DNA of 64,000 bases from Hanleya hanleyi (Eukaryota; Mollusca; Polyplacophora; Lepidopleurida; Hanleyidae): NCBI GenBank assembly GCA_036873755.1, contig JAVTVY010020519.1:1-64000 (forward strand), in the 5' to 3' direction. The position numbers and the translations under genes were made by a program. Below are positions 1 through 13,707 of this stretch, in pieces. The notes below the pieces were generated by a model, which was given only the letters and a program-made list of their open reading frames with translations, was not told the origin of the DNA and made no database searches. Position 1 is the first letter of the stretch, and every line of letters begins with the position of its first letter.

Positions 1-1225
1 TTGGATAATACTGTAAACCCTCTTTATAATGACATTCTAAAACAATAGGTTGGATAATACTGTGAACCTTCTTTATAATGACATTCTAAAACAATAGGTT
101 GGATAATACTGTGAACTCTCTTTATAATGACATTCTAAAACAATAGGTTGGATACTACTGTGAACCCTCTTTATAACGACATTCTGAAACACTAAGGTGG
201 ACACTACAGTGAACCCTTATAATAAAATTCTGAAAGACTAAGTTGGATACTACGGTGAACACTCTTTGTAACGACGTTCAGAAACACTAAGTTGGATATA
301 ACAGTGAACCCTCTTTATAATGACATTCTGAAACACTAAGTTGGATACTATAGTGAACCCTCTTTATAACGACATTCTGAAACACTAAGTTGGATACTAC
401 AGTGAACCCTCTTTATAACGACATTTAAAAAAAATAAGTTGGATATTACATTGAACCATTTTCATAACGACATTCTGAAACACTAAGTTGGATACTACAG
501 TGAACCCTCTTTATAATGACATTCTGAAACGCTAAGTTGTATACTATAGTGAACTCTCTTAATAATGACATTCTGAAATACTAAGTTGGATACTACAGTG
601 AACCCTCTATAACGACATTCTGAAACACTAAGGTGGATACTACAGTGAACACTTTATAAACACGTTCAGAAACACTAAGTTGGATACTACAGTGAACCCT
701 CTTTATAATGACATTCTGAAACACAAAGTTGGATACTATAGTGAACCCTCTTTATAACGACATTCTGAAACACTAAGTTGGATACTACAGTGAACCCTCT
801 TTATAACGATGTTCTGAAACACTAAGTTGGATACTACAGTGAACCCTCTTTATAATGACATTCTGAAACTAAGTTGGATACTACAGTGATCCCTCTTTAT
901 AACGACATTTTAAAAAAGTAAGTTGGATATTACAGTGAACCATTTTTATAATGACATTCTGAAACACTATTAAAGTTGGATACTACAGGGAACCCTCTTT
1001 ATAACAACATTCTAGATACTAAGTTGCATACTACAGTGAACTGTCTTTATAATGACATTCTAATACAATAGGTTGGATAATACAGTGAACCGAACCCTCT
1101 TTATAGCGACATTCTTTACAATAGGTTGGATACTACAGTGAACCCTCTTTATAACGACATTCTAAAATAATACATTGTATATTACAGACATCCTCTTTTT
1201 TCAATGACATTCTGAAACTAATTTC
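1..1225. repeat. 49-bp minisatellite, about 25 degenerate copies
   Basis: Units of about 49 bp follow one another head to tail. Each contains TTGGATACTACAGTGAACCC, then CTCTTTATAACGACATTCTG and an AAACACTAAG linker. The first two TTGGATAATAC starts are exactly 49 bases apart. Copies differ by substitutions and small indels. The left edge lies outside the window, and the last recognisable unit decays around 1200-1225. No reading frame runs through it, and I read it as non-coding satellite DNA. Confidence 0.95.
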
Positions 1226-3065
1226 ATTCTTTTTAACATCAAAATTCATGGTTATGACAAATTTACTTCAGAAGACTGTACATGCAAATCCTGATAAAGG
1301 GTTTTGAACATTTGTATTTTGATAACAGTGTAACATTGTATTCTGTGTATACATGTGTAATTTTACCTCCATCAAGAATCCGATGTAAATCTGACAGTGT
1401 TCTGTATGGTTTTATTTTACTGTATCTAGGGGCTGTCACATGTCTCATCTTTATCTCTCATTCTGCATTAATAACCGTTTTAATTTAGATTTTATCCACA
1501 TAGTAAATGGGGGGAAAAACTATGAGGGTTGATTGTTTTTGCCCCCAAGGCTGGTAACTACTAACTGATCATAAGTTTTCTGCTCCACCTATTTTACCCG
1601 GCCACCCAAAAACAATTATTCTCATAGAGTTAACTTAAAAATGCAAATTATGGGTGAAGGGTTTTATCATCACAAGATGGGCCATCAAGCGCGACTAAAA
1701 AAATACTTCATAATAGAAGTTGTAACTCAAGATAATGTCAGTAATTTGTCCATATTAATTCTCTCTCATTTTCGGGTAATTTTTCAATGTAAGTTGTAAC
1801 AAAAAGAGTCTTGCCTCATTGCGGAGGCATATTTACTTTCAAAGTTATCTGTTCGTTTTTTTAATAATGTGTTAATGGAAGGTATATCTACGCGATTGCC
1901 TGCAGTATTCTGTGTAGGAGGAAATTGACTTGGCATGTTACAATGTTATCGGTTATATGTGGTTCACTGATAGTATTATATCACAACTGTCTGTTAGATA
2001 CTATGATGATACCACTGTTCATGTACACTGGCTTAATCCAGTCAGAAACGTGTAACATACAACATGTGTAATTTGGTCCACATCACGTCATACGTGGCTG
2101 TTCCTCGCTCCGTACTGGGGACAAGCTTCCATAGAGTTAACATGGAGAAATGCGTAAATATAACATAAATAAATATAAAGCTAATTATTTTTGGTTGCTT
2201 TTTTTTACGTATTTGGTCAAATCGGTGATATACATTTCACAAAAAAAGTTTCTGAATTTTTTCACCAGTAGGGGGAAAATATAACTATGGGCAATGGGAG
2301 AAATATCAGTAATAATGTTGGCATTGTAGATCATCTAGTACTATCTATCCATTGTGACTGTCCTAAAAATTGGATAATAAAGGGGACTATGACAATACAT
2401 TAGACTTCGTGACAATAGAGTATATCTAAGTTCTATGACCTAAAGGAAGTATCTAGATAGATAAATTCTCTCTGTCTCTCTGTGTTTATTGGACATGCAA
2501 GAGTGGGTCTAGCCCTCATTTACATAATTTTGCCTTTGGTCAGGTGCAATTAGGTACAAATCTTGCACAATATCTCTCCCACTTGCTGCCTCTGTGATTA
2601 AACCCAGCTGGCTGCCAGCTCATATCAACCTGCCTGGGGTTGTAAGTGTCACAAGATTGAAAGATCACTTGCCATTCATTTAATACAGGCAGCCATTAAC
2701 TCAAGATAAGTTATCAGTAATATTGTTTATTTATTTTTAGGCTTAAGATGTTTGGGGTTTTTTCTGTTTTACTTTCTCCCAGTACCTTTGTTATGTTCTT
2801 ACTATTGTTTTCATATAAGAATCTACCCCAAGGCTTTAAACAGCCGTTTAATATTGAATAATGAAATAGAAACCATTCTAGAAGATGATCATTCATTAGT
2901 TACCAAATATATCAATCTTAATAAATTAATATCCTACCAATGCTCCCCAATCGTATATGTCGCTATGTAGGATCTTACTGATTTCAATCGAATTTGGTGT
3001 TCAGAGTGCCCAGGCCATGAATATTTAGTAGTCATGACATCACGATCGCATTTTAACTACTTTAC
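1226..3065. other. stretch without recognisable gene or repeat
   Basis: AT-rich sequence with only short chance ORFs (60-72 codons, overlapping on both strands). I see no splice-bounded exon, no inverted-repeat pair and no tandem array. It is probably intergenic or intronic. Confidence 0.5.
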
Positions 3066-3233
3066 TTGTAGTCGTGGAGTGGGGATAGGGTCATCGCCTC
3101 CACCTTAACCCAAGGTTTATTTCAAGGATCAGTCCATATTTTTACCCCGCATTATGGTTCCAAACTGGCAGGACTGCGACCACATCATAAGATACCCCAC
3201 CAGCGTGGTGTCTAACGGCTGAGCCAACCAAAA
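3066..3233 (-). repeat. tRNA-like SINE, reverse orientation
   Basis: Read on the minus strand, the head contains TGGCTCAGCCG (complement of 3216-3226), a perfect match to the pol III A-box consensus TRGYNNARNNG. It is followed 34 bases later by GGTCGCAGTCC (complement of 3171-3181), a degenerate B box. That spacing is typical of a tRNA promoter. A non-tRNA body follows down to about 3066. The B box has decayed and there is no cloverleaf, so this is an old SINE copy and not a tRNA gene. I could not find target duplications. Confidence 0.45.
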
Positions 3234-6200
3234 GCCCCTCCCATTATGTTCCCTTCAAAGCACTATGGAGAGTTCTCCGGATTGGTTGACACTCGCGTTA
3301 CTGCAAGCCTTTTAGATCCCACAAGCCACATATCCAAATGGGGGAGCAAATAGGATTTAATTTTAATTAGATTGCAAATATATTAAACTTTGAGTTATTG
3401 AGCAATCTTTCCCACCTTCAGTGTAGAAGTCCAGGCCATTCAGGCAGCATGAATTCTGCTGAATCGTGACATGTACCTGTCAGGTATGACATATCACTTA
3501 ACAGTGGATAATAAAATACCATCTCCATGTAGTGTAATATAAATATTCCTTCATAAACTATAACACTGATGCTGTTGAGAAAGTTAAGTCAAGCACAAAA
3601 CTTGTTTTCTTGGTAATGTGTAACATAGGATTTCTGACCCAATTCTTGGGCAATGTTTAGTAAATTTAGAACGTTTTTGCATGGTTTTGTCATATGCTTG
3701 CTTATTTCATTCTCTTGAGTTCATCAGGGAATATAATAACACATGTTTTCTGGTTTTCCCATGCTCTCAAACCATTAAAGTGCTCTTTGGGGAACAAGTT
3801 CTTGAATTTATCGCCCCACAGGCGAAATTATATTGCTTTACCAGACCATTATGATAGAGTGAAAATGACAAATGAATTAATTATATTCCCTAGGCGGCAA
3901 GATTCTGTTATATACATGAGTGGATTGAAATTGTAATTAAGTATAGCAGGTGGATTTTTGTATAAACAATAACATAAATGGAATTCTGTTTAAATCCGGG
4001 ATCAGGTATAACAGATAACACATGTATGGCATGAAAATAAAAATAATTTATATGTGATCTATAAGGCTAGCTTTATAACTTTCATGAAATTTGAAATGAT
4101 TTCTTACCCCTCAACAAAGAATCATGATCTGGTCAGGAGTTTTTGCCAATGTGTATGTAAATATTAGGGGAACAGAACTGACTTGGTTGACATGATTCTC
4201 AAACTATTTTCCATGTGTCCTGTTCTTCAGTTGAACAGTATATTATATATGTCCCTATACAAAATATGCATCTCTTATTCAGCTAAGACAAGGAAGCTGT
4301 TAACTGGCATTCCTCTGGGAGTAAATCTTCATGTATTACCCTTAGGCTAACCACAATTTATAAACTGCTACATGTATGTTTTATATTAAACTTTTAAGTG
4401 CACAAAAAAAGAGGAATTGTATGGGAAGTGATATTTTCTTGTATGGGGAGTATATTGGATGCCTTACACAGGTCCTTGACATGGTTTATATAGTCAGTAC
4501 TGATAAATAAATATGCTCAAGTCAGAAAAGTTTGTAATAACAAAGACCAAGCTCAAATGTGTGGCAAGGCTGGGCCAAAACTATAACATGAGAGTGTGTA
4601 AAGCTGTTAGGCTGATATGGGAGGGAAATTAGTTCACTTCCTCCATTTAATTGATCTTTATCAGAGTGATCAGTATAGCACCATATTAACACCCTTGTGT
4701 GCTGGTGTTCAAGCCTGCTCCATCCATGGAGAAGATAAGCCAAGTGACATTACTTCCTCTGGTCAACAGGTCATTAGATGGGGGAGCTGATTACCATTGC
4801 TAATTACCACAGCCTCTTGTACTAGAACATGATCACATGAGGGGTGGAGTCCACCCATTCTTCTTAACTCTGTCCAGACCATAGAACAGCTCTCCGAGGT
4901 CACCATAAATATACATGTGTTTTATGCATGTTTACTCTCCAGATGTATGTATATATGTATGTATGTTGGTGATATCTATGTCAGAATATGTGGGCTATCA
5001 TATGGTATTATGGTATTACATGCATGTTGAACAGCTGTTATTGATATCACATATGTATAATATGATAGTATTGCATTACCCTGTACCCAATACATCCCAA
5101 ATATGATACCGGTATATCACACTGGTCATTACAACACAGATAGATGATGCTTTATTCTGTAATATATACATGTGACAAAATAATGTGTTTGTGGGTGGCT
5201 ATTAATCAGATCTAAAAATGTATATGACAGTCTGTTAGAAATATCTCAAATATCTAACATTACATTGGAGTTGTCTTCATGCTGTAGGAGGAGATGATCA
5301 TTTCAGGACCTGCATCATTGGATATTCATCAAATATTCATGTACAGGTGCATACGCCTCCTGGGATATCTTTAAAACTCCTGAAATATAATTGCTAACTT
5401 GAAATGTCCTGGAAAGTTAAAACTCTGGGAATTCCTGGAATACCTATACTTTTGTCTTCTGGGAGAACCAGTGCTCTGACGCCATGCATTTCTGTGCCAA
5501 AAGCTGTTCCTGAACATAGTTAATCTTTGTTGCGAGTTATTGTACTAAAAGTTCCCCAAAATTTAATTTTGTTGACCTGGAAAACTCCTGGAATGTTTTC
5601 GTGGTGTGAGTCTATTGACCCTGATGTATTTCTGACATCATTCACATATTGTGTTGCTTTCCACAAATGTGTTACATGAGGATTCATTTGGACCAATCAG
5701 ATCACCTCAGGAGCGTTATTCAAATATATATTTGAGTTGCAAATATATATGACCTACCAATATACATATGATCAACTTTGCTCCATTTATCACTGAAAGC
5801 CCATTCTACAAACCCATTTCCTTGGTGATCACAAACCCATCGTCAAGGTTTGTTTTTGAATTAAAGGTGAAAACTTGACCATCTTGCATGCATGGCAGAC
5901 CGTGTTCCACTCACTTTCAGTGTATACAAACCTATTGTCACATGGCATGGTTGCATAAAACAGATAATCTGATTGGTCAATATACACAGGATGTTGCTTT
6001 GCTGATTGGCTGAAATTTATTTTGCATTTTCTTTGAACATGATCATTTCCATACCAGATGTAGGATATAGATACCAATGGTTTTGGCGAGGATGCACATA
6101 CCAAGCATTTGAATGATATCTTCCATCAGTGAAGCTGTGAAAGAACATTAACCAATTTCTCACCTGTAATAATGTGTGACATGTGCAAGTGAAATAAATG

Positions 6201-7061
6201 TGAGAGAACTCATGGCTCAGCATGCACAATCTCTGTGGAACCTTTCTTTTGTCTAAAACTCTCCCTTAAACACTTTCTATGGATGTTTAGTTGTACTCCA
6301 AGATAGGCTTTCAACATCATGGGACGTTGTGATTTACAGAACAACAATTCAGCCAATGAAAACACAAGGAATTTACATGAAGTATAATAATGCAATTTCT
6401 GAAGCTATATATTAAATGTTTCCTGCATAATGCAATTTCTTGCATCTTGTCCAGGTGTGGACTCATCAGGTGAATACAAGTGGAAATTATTTGTAAATTC
6501 TATTGTAAACCTTTCTTGATGGATCCATTTCTGTAAAATATAACAGTCTCTTCATGGACTCCAGCTATACTGTTTATTGTTCAAAGATAGCATGTGTGTT
6601 AGGATGAAGTTGAGAGGGGGGGGAGGGGGCATGGATTTGGCTTCACTCTCCATCCTTTTGTTGGTTGCAGACAATGGCATGTCCTTGTGTTTCATTGCTT
6701 GGCTTTCATTGTTGTGAGGGGTGGGCTCGCATTCTGATGCATTTGGCTGATATCCTGATGTTTGACAGATGATTAGGTAAGGGGAGAGGTAGGGAGACCT
6801 GCATCTTTTAACAGCTACTGTGGTATTCTGGTACCTGCTTTGTTTGTTCAGTAATTACTCCTTTGGGGTGTTAGATACATATGTGTGTCATGTGCACATT
6901 TAAGGGTATCAGCTGTTAGGCAATTCATGTTTTCATTCGCATAAATATAACAAACAGGCAGTGTTACAGGTCCACTGTATGTATCTCACCAACAGGAGTT
7001 TATTCAGTCCAGAGATTTTACATTTTACTTGCTGCTTCATGTTACAGAGCATAGGTGTTAC
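3234..7061. other. stretch without recognisable gene
   Basis: AT-rich single-copy-looking DNA. Several short overlapping ORFs occur between 5.8 and 6.4 kb on the minus strand, but none has a domain, a splice context or a strong start. A short TATG/TATA-rich patch lies near 4.94-5.0 kb. Nothing else stands out. Confidence 0.5.
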
Positions 7062-7687
7062 GGTGTCGGGACATTTCGGCACGTGACATTTCCGTAAGCG
7101 ACACTTCAGCACGTGACTTTTCAGCACAAAGTGAATGGTACGACATTTCTACCCCCTTTTTTCAGGCCAAAATAAGCTAAAAATGAAGATTTTCACATTT
7201 CACATTTTTTTTCACATATGTTTTACCAAAAAAAAACCCCTGACCTTATAATGGTTACCAAGTTGTAGATTCCCTTAGTTGCTCACTATTATCTGCGACT
7301 TTTCAGTAATTTTTTTCACATATTAAGGTTGATTGATGAGGTTTTTACTAGTAATAGAATATTTATTACTACGTATCTAAAATCACATAATGTACATGTA
7401 CCTCAGTACTTGTTGTTTTGCTTTATGACAACATGTCTGCCTAAGCCAACTGCATATGTGAAAAAGTTGCAGAAATGTCAGATATTCGCGGCCATAGAAT
7501 CTACAACTTGATAACCCTTAAAATGGTCTGTTTATATGTTAAACACATGTTAAAAAAAGATGTGAAAATCTTAATTTTTAGTATAATTTGGCCTGTAAAA
7601 AAAAGGTGCCGAAATGTTGTACTCTCCACTCTGCCGAACTGTCACGTGCCGAAATGTCGCTTACTGAAATGTCACATGCCGGATTCA
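7062..7687. mobile_element. foldback DNA element with GACATTTCGGCAC-array arms (copy 1)
   Basis: The left end starts GGTGTCGGGACATTTCGGCA and continues with degenerate 15-bp units, then AAAGTGAATGGTAC, one more unit, a T-run and CAGGCC. The right end (about 7595-7687) is the inverted counterpart: GGCCTG, an A-run, then units reading GCCGAAATGTCGC. The arms stay complementary inwards to about 7275 on the left and 7495 on the right, where both contain CAAGTTGTAGATTC. The core is short and has no transposase. A candidate 8-bp target duplication is GGTGTTAC (7054-7061) against GTTGTTAC (7688-7695), 7 of 8 matching. The right terminus has small deletions, so its boundary is approximate. Confidence 0.75.
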
Positions 7688-9475
7688 GTTGTTACATGTC
7701 TTCGCTGTATATTACACTCTGTAACCATTCGATCACATGGATTAAAACTGGCTGACTGAAACAAAACTGAATGGTCAGTTATTTGTTTAAGTTTGCCATT
7801 AGTAAATTGAAGGGGTTCCCCTCTTTGCAGGTTTTGTTTAATCCTTGGCATTGATGGTCATCTTTGTCATTGCCAAGCTTGTCAATAAGGAGAGCCATCT
7901 GCAAGAAGAGACCGGCCCTTTGTAATTTACTGGTCATCTTCAGCCTCTGTCTTGGCTACTAGATACTTCTTGTCAGACCTGCTCCATTGTTATCACTGAC
8001 ATTTCTGATGATGGTCTAGGATGATGATGTCCTGTATTAGGGGAGACAGGTGTGCTGGATGAGGTGAAGCCAGGAAGTGGGTGGACATGGAATTCTTATT
8101 GGCTTCACTACTGCAGGCTTGTGGTGGTTCACCTGACTGGTTCTTCCATTGTGTACATAGCTGACATTTTGATGCAGTCTGTGGAGTGATGTAACATAGT
8201 GAGGCTTGTCAAGTGATAAAGGAAGAAAGGGGGAGTGTGACATGCATTCCTGAGCAGCTACTGTGCTCTGGCATCTGATCTCTACCTGCCTCAGTTTCTA
8301 GGTAATTAACCTCCTTCCATGTGTCACTGATGTCAGTTGGTTCACCAATGGGTCATAAAATAAATGATCTTTTAAAAACGAAACAAAATCTAACATACAA
8401 CACCTGTCTTCTTTATGGCAAGGAAAATTATGTGCACCAGGAAATCAAAAGTAAAGAACAAAGTTAGGGATGTAGTATGATGTATAATAGTGCATGTGTA
8501 CTTCACCAGGATAGACCTGGACCTGGGTCTATTCTGATTTAGGCCTACTGTGAAGTGGTAGTATTTAGTAGAGAATTCTTTGTCAGCAGAGATATTCTTG
8601 TTGTCTTTTGTGCTAACCTAGCTCAATATTTGTTTGCCCAATATTAATTTCATACAGAATATTATAACGATTGGTCCAAATTTATAAAATTTGGTAGAAA
8701 AAAAAATATTTTGCTGTTCATCATGTGTATTTGGAGAAGCATTGACTGCTCTGCATAGTGTTGAGTCCAGACATTCTGATGTTGACTCCCGAAGTAATAC
8801 ATTGATTGGACAGATGATGGAGGAGGGTCGAAGGAAATGGCACCTGTATTCCTGGACACCTCTTGTACCCCAGCTTTCTACAATACCTCCATCAGATAAT
8901 CGCCCAGTGTCACTGATGGTGGTGAACAGTGTGTGGACAGTCTCCTTTCTGTTTGTGTCATAACTAGGCTGATTACCCAAAATTCCTTCACTACCTGGTC
9001 TTGTTCCAGTTCCGCCTCTGTTATATGTACATGCGGGGTAGATTGGGACTGAGAAGAGGGAGGGTATAGGCCTGGTGCCATTCTCTATCTGTATCTATTA
9101 ATCAGCAGACCAGGCTGTGGACAGGTAAATCTGATACCTGCCCCAGGCTCTCCTCATTATTCATGGTCAGCCTGCTGTAATTGATCAGGCCTAGACTACA
9201 GGTTCCTTTAGGCTCATAGATCAACATTCACTTTGACAGTCAGAGCTTGATAGCTTTTGTATTCTTAATGTATTAAACTGAGCCACTAGCAGGACACCAT
9301 ACACACACTGTACCTGTACAAGCTGACTAGTCAATGTCATATATTAAGAACATACCATTTTGTCATCAAGCTACTCGCTTCATCAGTAAACTATGATCTC
9401 TGGAACTATCTGGAAATATAACTCTTTTCAATCAGCAGTAGAATATCATGCCTTTCTTTTTTCTTTTTCTTTTTT
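7688..9475. other. stretch without recognisable gene
   Basis: Contains the longest non-repeat minus-strand ORF in the left part of the window (8618-8980, 120 codons). It overlaps a 90-codon plus-strand ORF and shows no motif, so I do not call a gene. A pyrimidine tract (CTTTTTTCTTTTTC-like) sits at about 9450-9477, next to the repeat that follows. Confidence 0.45.
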
Positions 9476-9625
9476 TATCCCCCCTCAGCCTGTATGGCCT
9501 CAGGGGTATTATTGTCACCCCATCCGTCTGTCTGTACCCTTCGCTAACACTCCATATCTTGAAAACCACTGAAGCCAAGCAGACAAAAGTTCTGTCCAAT
9601 ATAGTATGCAATCAGTAGATGTGTG
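9476..9625 (+). repeat. hairpin plus TCCG/TCTG-tract repeat, locus 1
   Basis: A degenerate inverted repeat (CCCCTCAGCC, TGTAT, GGCCTCAGGGG) at about 9480-9506 is followed about 15 bases later by CATCCGTCTGTCTGTACC and then ATATCTTGAAAACCACTGAA. The same order of hairpin, TCCG-type tract and ATATCTYG..AA recurs at 15.93, 33.89, 43.20 and 62.68 kb. The 3' limit is not defined. Confidence 0.6.
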
Positions 9626-10355
9626 TTTTTGTATGTTTCTTTGGTCAGGATCTTATCTGCCTGTGTGTCTGTCAATTATTCTTTCTATATCAGTTTAAAT
9701 TTCATCTTCTTTCCATATCATGGTTTTATTTCACCGTTTTTATGGGCAGCTTTTCAGTTTATAAATCATTTAACATCATTTATAAAAGTACTTCCCTGCA
9801 TTCAAAAATGATTGCTTCCAATTTCACAATTTTCTGCATATGCTCCCTCCCAGAGCATTCTAAAATGCAAGAAGCAAGTTGTCACAATCTACCTCAGCCA
9901 ATATAAATCTTAAATTCCTGAAACTGTATTCAGTCAGTAGCCCTCACCGAATCTGCTGGCTGAGAATGAGAAGCTTCAGGCAGAACTAATCGATCAACCT
10001 ACATTGTAATTGAAGGTTTGAGATATATATTTAAAGGTAAAACAAACCTTGATATCAGTTTATGTCAGCTGCTGAAAAGTTCCAAATTTATAAACATAAC
10101 GTTTACGTTTTTGCTAACGTGATCAGTTTTGAATGTCTGGAAATGGCGATGAAAAGCAAACCGCATCGTCACACAGTTGACATTGCACAGCAGCAGTTGA
10201 CTACAGTTTTGTTCTGTTTTAATTAGGAAATAATGACACTGAATTACTCAAAATTCAAATGATTTTACTTTCTCTTGTTATACATACATTCTATGGTATC
10301 GGAAAGGTGGAAATCTCACATCTGGAAGATCAGTAAATTTAAAAAAAGATCTGGC
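9626..10355. other. stretch without recognisable gene
   Basis: Two overlapping short ORFs (95 and 62 codons) with no motif, in T-rich sequence. I see nothing else. Confidence 0.45.
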
Positions 10356-10360
10356 GTAAG

Positions 10361-12440
10361 CAGGGTTTCATACACGTCGTGTTTTGACACCGGTATTCAG
10401 TGTCAAAACTCCCGTAAAAACTCAATTTTGCCACCAAAAAACTGAAGTCTGAGTGTTTTAGAAGGGAAAAACTGAAATTTTGGGAAAAAACTGAAGTCTC
10501 CAAAGGCCAATACTTTGTAATTTCTTAATTTATAATCGAAAGATATTGCGGACAAACAATCGGGAAATGGGGAATTACCAGAAAAAATAGGTCGGCATCT
10601 TCGGTCATTTCCGTGTGATTCGGTACCGCTCAGTTAAACTTCGGTTTGCCGACCGCTAATTATTCATCTCCCAATCTAGCCCCAGAACTCACTTTAGCTG
10701 GAATACGGAAATAGCCGAACGTGAGATTGTTCATCTCCGTTTCCCGAACTGTTATCGGGGTCATGCCGTCGGTAACCCTAAAGCCTGTAATCATACTAAA
10801 TGTATGTAGAGGTTTCCGAATTGCGCTGTGTGGCGGAAAAAATAGCTGGGAAAGTTTGACACGTGGGAATGAGTAAGCCCCCAAAGACGTCTAACTCTCA
10901 TTGGAATGGACTGGTAAATATCTGACCATCGCTGAATAGTATTTATGATAAAGCAGACGATGTAATCTTCGCATAGGGCATTTGTTTTCACTCAAAGTTG
11001 AACGATCTTGTCGTGTTGTTGTTGTAAAGAAACTGGCATGTCGTACGCATTGTACGGGCCCCATTGTGCGATGTTGAAACTGAAACCAAAGTTTGATAGT
11101 ACCGTAGTTTATAAAGTTTAAATGGATAATTCAAAGACAGCGAACTGATTTAGCCACAATATAAACCTGACTAGATCATTCTGTGATTTAAAGAAGAAGA
11201 CTTGAAAAAATTTAATACTGTCAAAACATTTTTTAAATTTAATGAGATGGTGCAAACATGGAGGTAAAATCGGATCAGATTTTTACCTCCATGGTGCAAA
11301 CAACCAAAACAACTGAAGTTGATTTTTAAAATTACTAGACTAGGCATCCATTTTCTGGCATTGAATTTAACTGATCTGTCTATTATCCTGAAACAAGTGT
11401 CCCACATTAGGGCAGCACAGGAACATTTCAAATGCTTGCCCCATCAACAAAAGTCTGGCGTACTGCAATTACATGATTTTGGTCAAACGACACGTTATGG
11501 GCAAATCCATTCTTTCAATAAGGGTGGTCAAGTCAAACTGTTTGGCACTTATTTGCAGCTTTCAATAACCAAACCTGGTAAACTTATGTATCCGTCTAGA
11601 GTCCGCATTATCCTATCAAAAGTGAGCCAGCTGCCTTCGCGCAACAGTTTACAAAATTGTGCGCCTTTTCAAGCAGAATTCTCTTATTCATTTCATTTTA
11701 TGAGTTTATGGTCGCCAAGGACTAGCTGCAGTTATGACAATTGCTTGTCTTCAATCGTGTAATTTTTTTGGCATTGTCTTTTCATCTCTCTTTTTTTAAT
11801 TTCTCTTTTGAAGCTGACCCTGGAGTTGTACTGGACTTTTAATTTTAGTCTGAATATTTGACAAATTTCACATCAAATCTTTTGAAAAAGTTGAAATTCC
11901 CACACAAAAATTATAATGTAAGATTTTGAAAGGGAAGTCTGGTCCAGATCCAAGTGGTTTTTAATTAGCGTGGCTGAAACGTTTCAAAACTTGCATACTT
12001 GAATTGGACATCATTTGCAAGCCAGGAACTGATACATCGTGATTCGATTTCATTCAAAATTACTAAGTTTGTAATTTTAAAAATTAATTTGAATTGCCTT
12101 GTGTAATCTTGTATTGTTGACATCCACAATGTGACATAATGTGCTGAAAATAGATGGTATCTTAGACCTTGGTAAATTAAGAACATAAAACTGAAGATGT
12201 GAAATTATCTGTTTGTTGCTTTATTTTCACAATTCAAATACATAGCGGTATTAACAGGCTCCATTGATGGTCGTATGAAAATTTGTTATATACATTACTC
12301 ATGGCGGTTGCAAAATTAGAAATAAACTCAATAGAAGTCTGTCGGCCGGCGACAAAAACGTAAAAATACTCAATTCAGGTGAAAAAAATATTGAATTTTC
12401 AGTATCCGGTGGCAAAAATTTGGACTTCTATGAAACCCTG
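10361..12440. mobile_element. non-autonomous hAT-like element A (CAGGG ends, 5-bp target duplication)
   Basis: The left end CAGGGTTTCATA is the exact inverse of the right end TATGAAACCCTG. The element is flanked by a perfect 5-bp direct repeat GTAAG (10356-10360 and 12441-12445). Subterminal sequence is rich in AACTGAAG and ACTCAATTTT on the left and in AAATACTCAATTC on the right. It spans 2080 bp. An internal 147-codon ORF (11319-11762) has no recognisable transposase motif. CAGG ends with 5-bp duplications fit the hAT superfamily, and its 5-bp subgroup in particular, but no transposase is present to prove this. Confidence 0.8.
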
Positions 12441-12760
12441 GTAAGGGGATGGTCACCCGGCGGCTTTATAGTGATGGCGAGTTTCTATCACTTACCCAGG
12501 GCCAGGCAAGTACTTTATGTAAAATTATCTTTTATTACTCGCAAAATTCATAGAGAGGTTTCTTCATTTCCTTGTTGTTCTCTTGCAAAATGTTAATTAT
12601 GTTCTTGTTCAAGTTCAACAAAATCAACATCAATCAACTCTTACCTTCAATGTTAATTTGTTGTTGTCAACTCCCATTCCAATTACATAATATCATGTTG
12701 TCGACTGTTGTCTCGTGCTTTATCTAGCTTTTCGTAGCTTCATAATTTACTTTTTCATTT

Positions 12761-12991
12761 TTCCTATCCTATTCGCCCGGTGGGGCTCGCACACCCCAGG
12801 TCATGGTAAGAGAGACCTCCGCTCCTCAGACAGCTTGTCATAAGAGGCGACTAACTGTTTGAAAAGGAACAGGACCCTACCCGTGGGGTTCCCAGGTGTG
12901 AAAAGAAGTAGGACCCAAACATTGTGATATGACTGAAATATAGTTAAATTTGACGTTAAATCATATTCACTCACTCATTCCTATCCTGTTC
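12761..12991 (+). repeat. SINE with CATAAGAGGCGACTAA core, flanked by target duplications
   Basis: The body (12775-12977) contains CATAAGAGGCGACTAA at 12839-12854, a motif I know from molluscan SINE-type repeats. It ends in TGATATGACTGAAATATAG, then GACGTTAAATC and a CACTCACTCA tail. The flanks are near-perfect direct repeats, TTCCTATCCTATTC (12761-12774) and TTCCTATCCTGTTC (12978-12991), 13 of 14 identical, as expected for a target-primed insertion. There is no coding capacity. The duplication is well preserved, so the insertion is fairly young. Confidence 0.85.
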
Positions 12992-13707
12992 ATAGCTACC
13001 AGTGGTAATATGATAATGAAGTTCATATCTAATTACATGTACTATTTTAATATATTAATATGTTGGAAAATGAAACGTGTCTGAATCTGATTTGGAGATG
13101 TACCATTCTGACTGTCAATATTTAGCTGAAATGTTCTCACATACAAAGCACATGTAAGTGAATGCAAGGCTGAATTGTCTCCATGTGTTTCATAATGAAA
13201 TAAGCTTATTGGCGAGATGCCAGTTGCACTTGAAAAACACAACCTCGTATTTATCAGTGACAAAGCTGCCTTTGTAATCACTGAGGGGATCTTCAACTGA
13301 TTGTGTAATTATGAATTTAACATTTAAAAACCCAATCACACATGTCTGATGTCTCTTTGTTATTATCTGGTCATTTATTTGTCCTCATATTAGACAATTC
13401 CACCTAACAGTTGTATTCAGATGGTGGTATTTATTACACAGTTCGCTGTTGAAGCAGAATAGGAAATACGTACTTGTTACTTTATTTTCAGGTCATCTCG
13501 ACATTGACCTAAAATATATTCTGTTGATTCACCACCATACCAATTCACATGTACAGAATCGGTGGTTTCAGTTGATAGTCAATCAACAAATTATTACACC
13601 TTTTATATATCATCGACATCGTAAATAAAATCAGACATCCTGCGATGATGTCACTCTTTATTTTGAGATTTTCCTTTCAACATGGTAGTGTGACTAACGT
13701 CACAGGA
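12992..13707. other. stretch without recognisable gene
   Basis: AT-rich sequence with one 84-codon minus-strand ORF and no motif. I see no repeat structure. Confidence 0.4.

Noticed and set aside
7475..7759. 94-codon ORF with Cys-rich repeated motif (CHVPKC-like), and similar frames at 31551-31838
   Set aside because: These are translations of 15-bp GACATTTCGGCAC units in foldback arms; the Cys pattern is a by-product of the period.
11319..11762. 147-codon ORF inside element A as a transposase remnant
   Set aside because: No hAT dimerisation or zinc-finger signature is visible and the frame is isolated.
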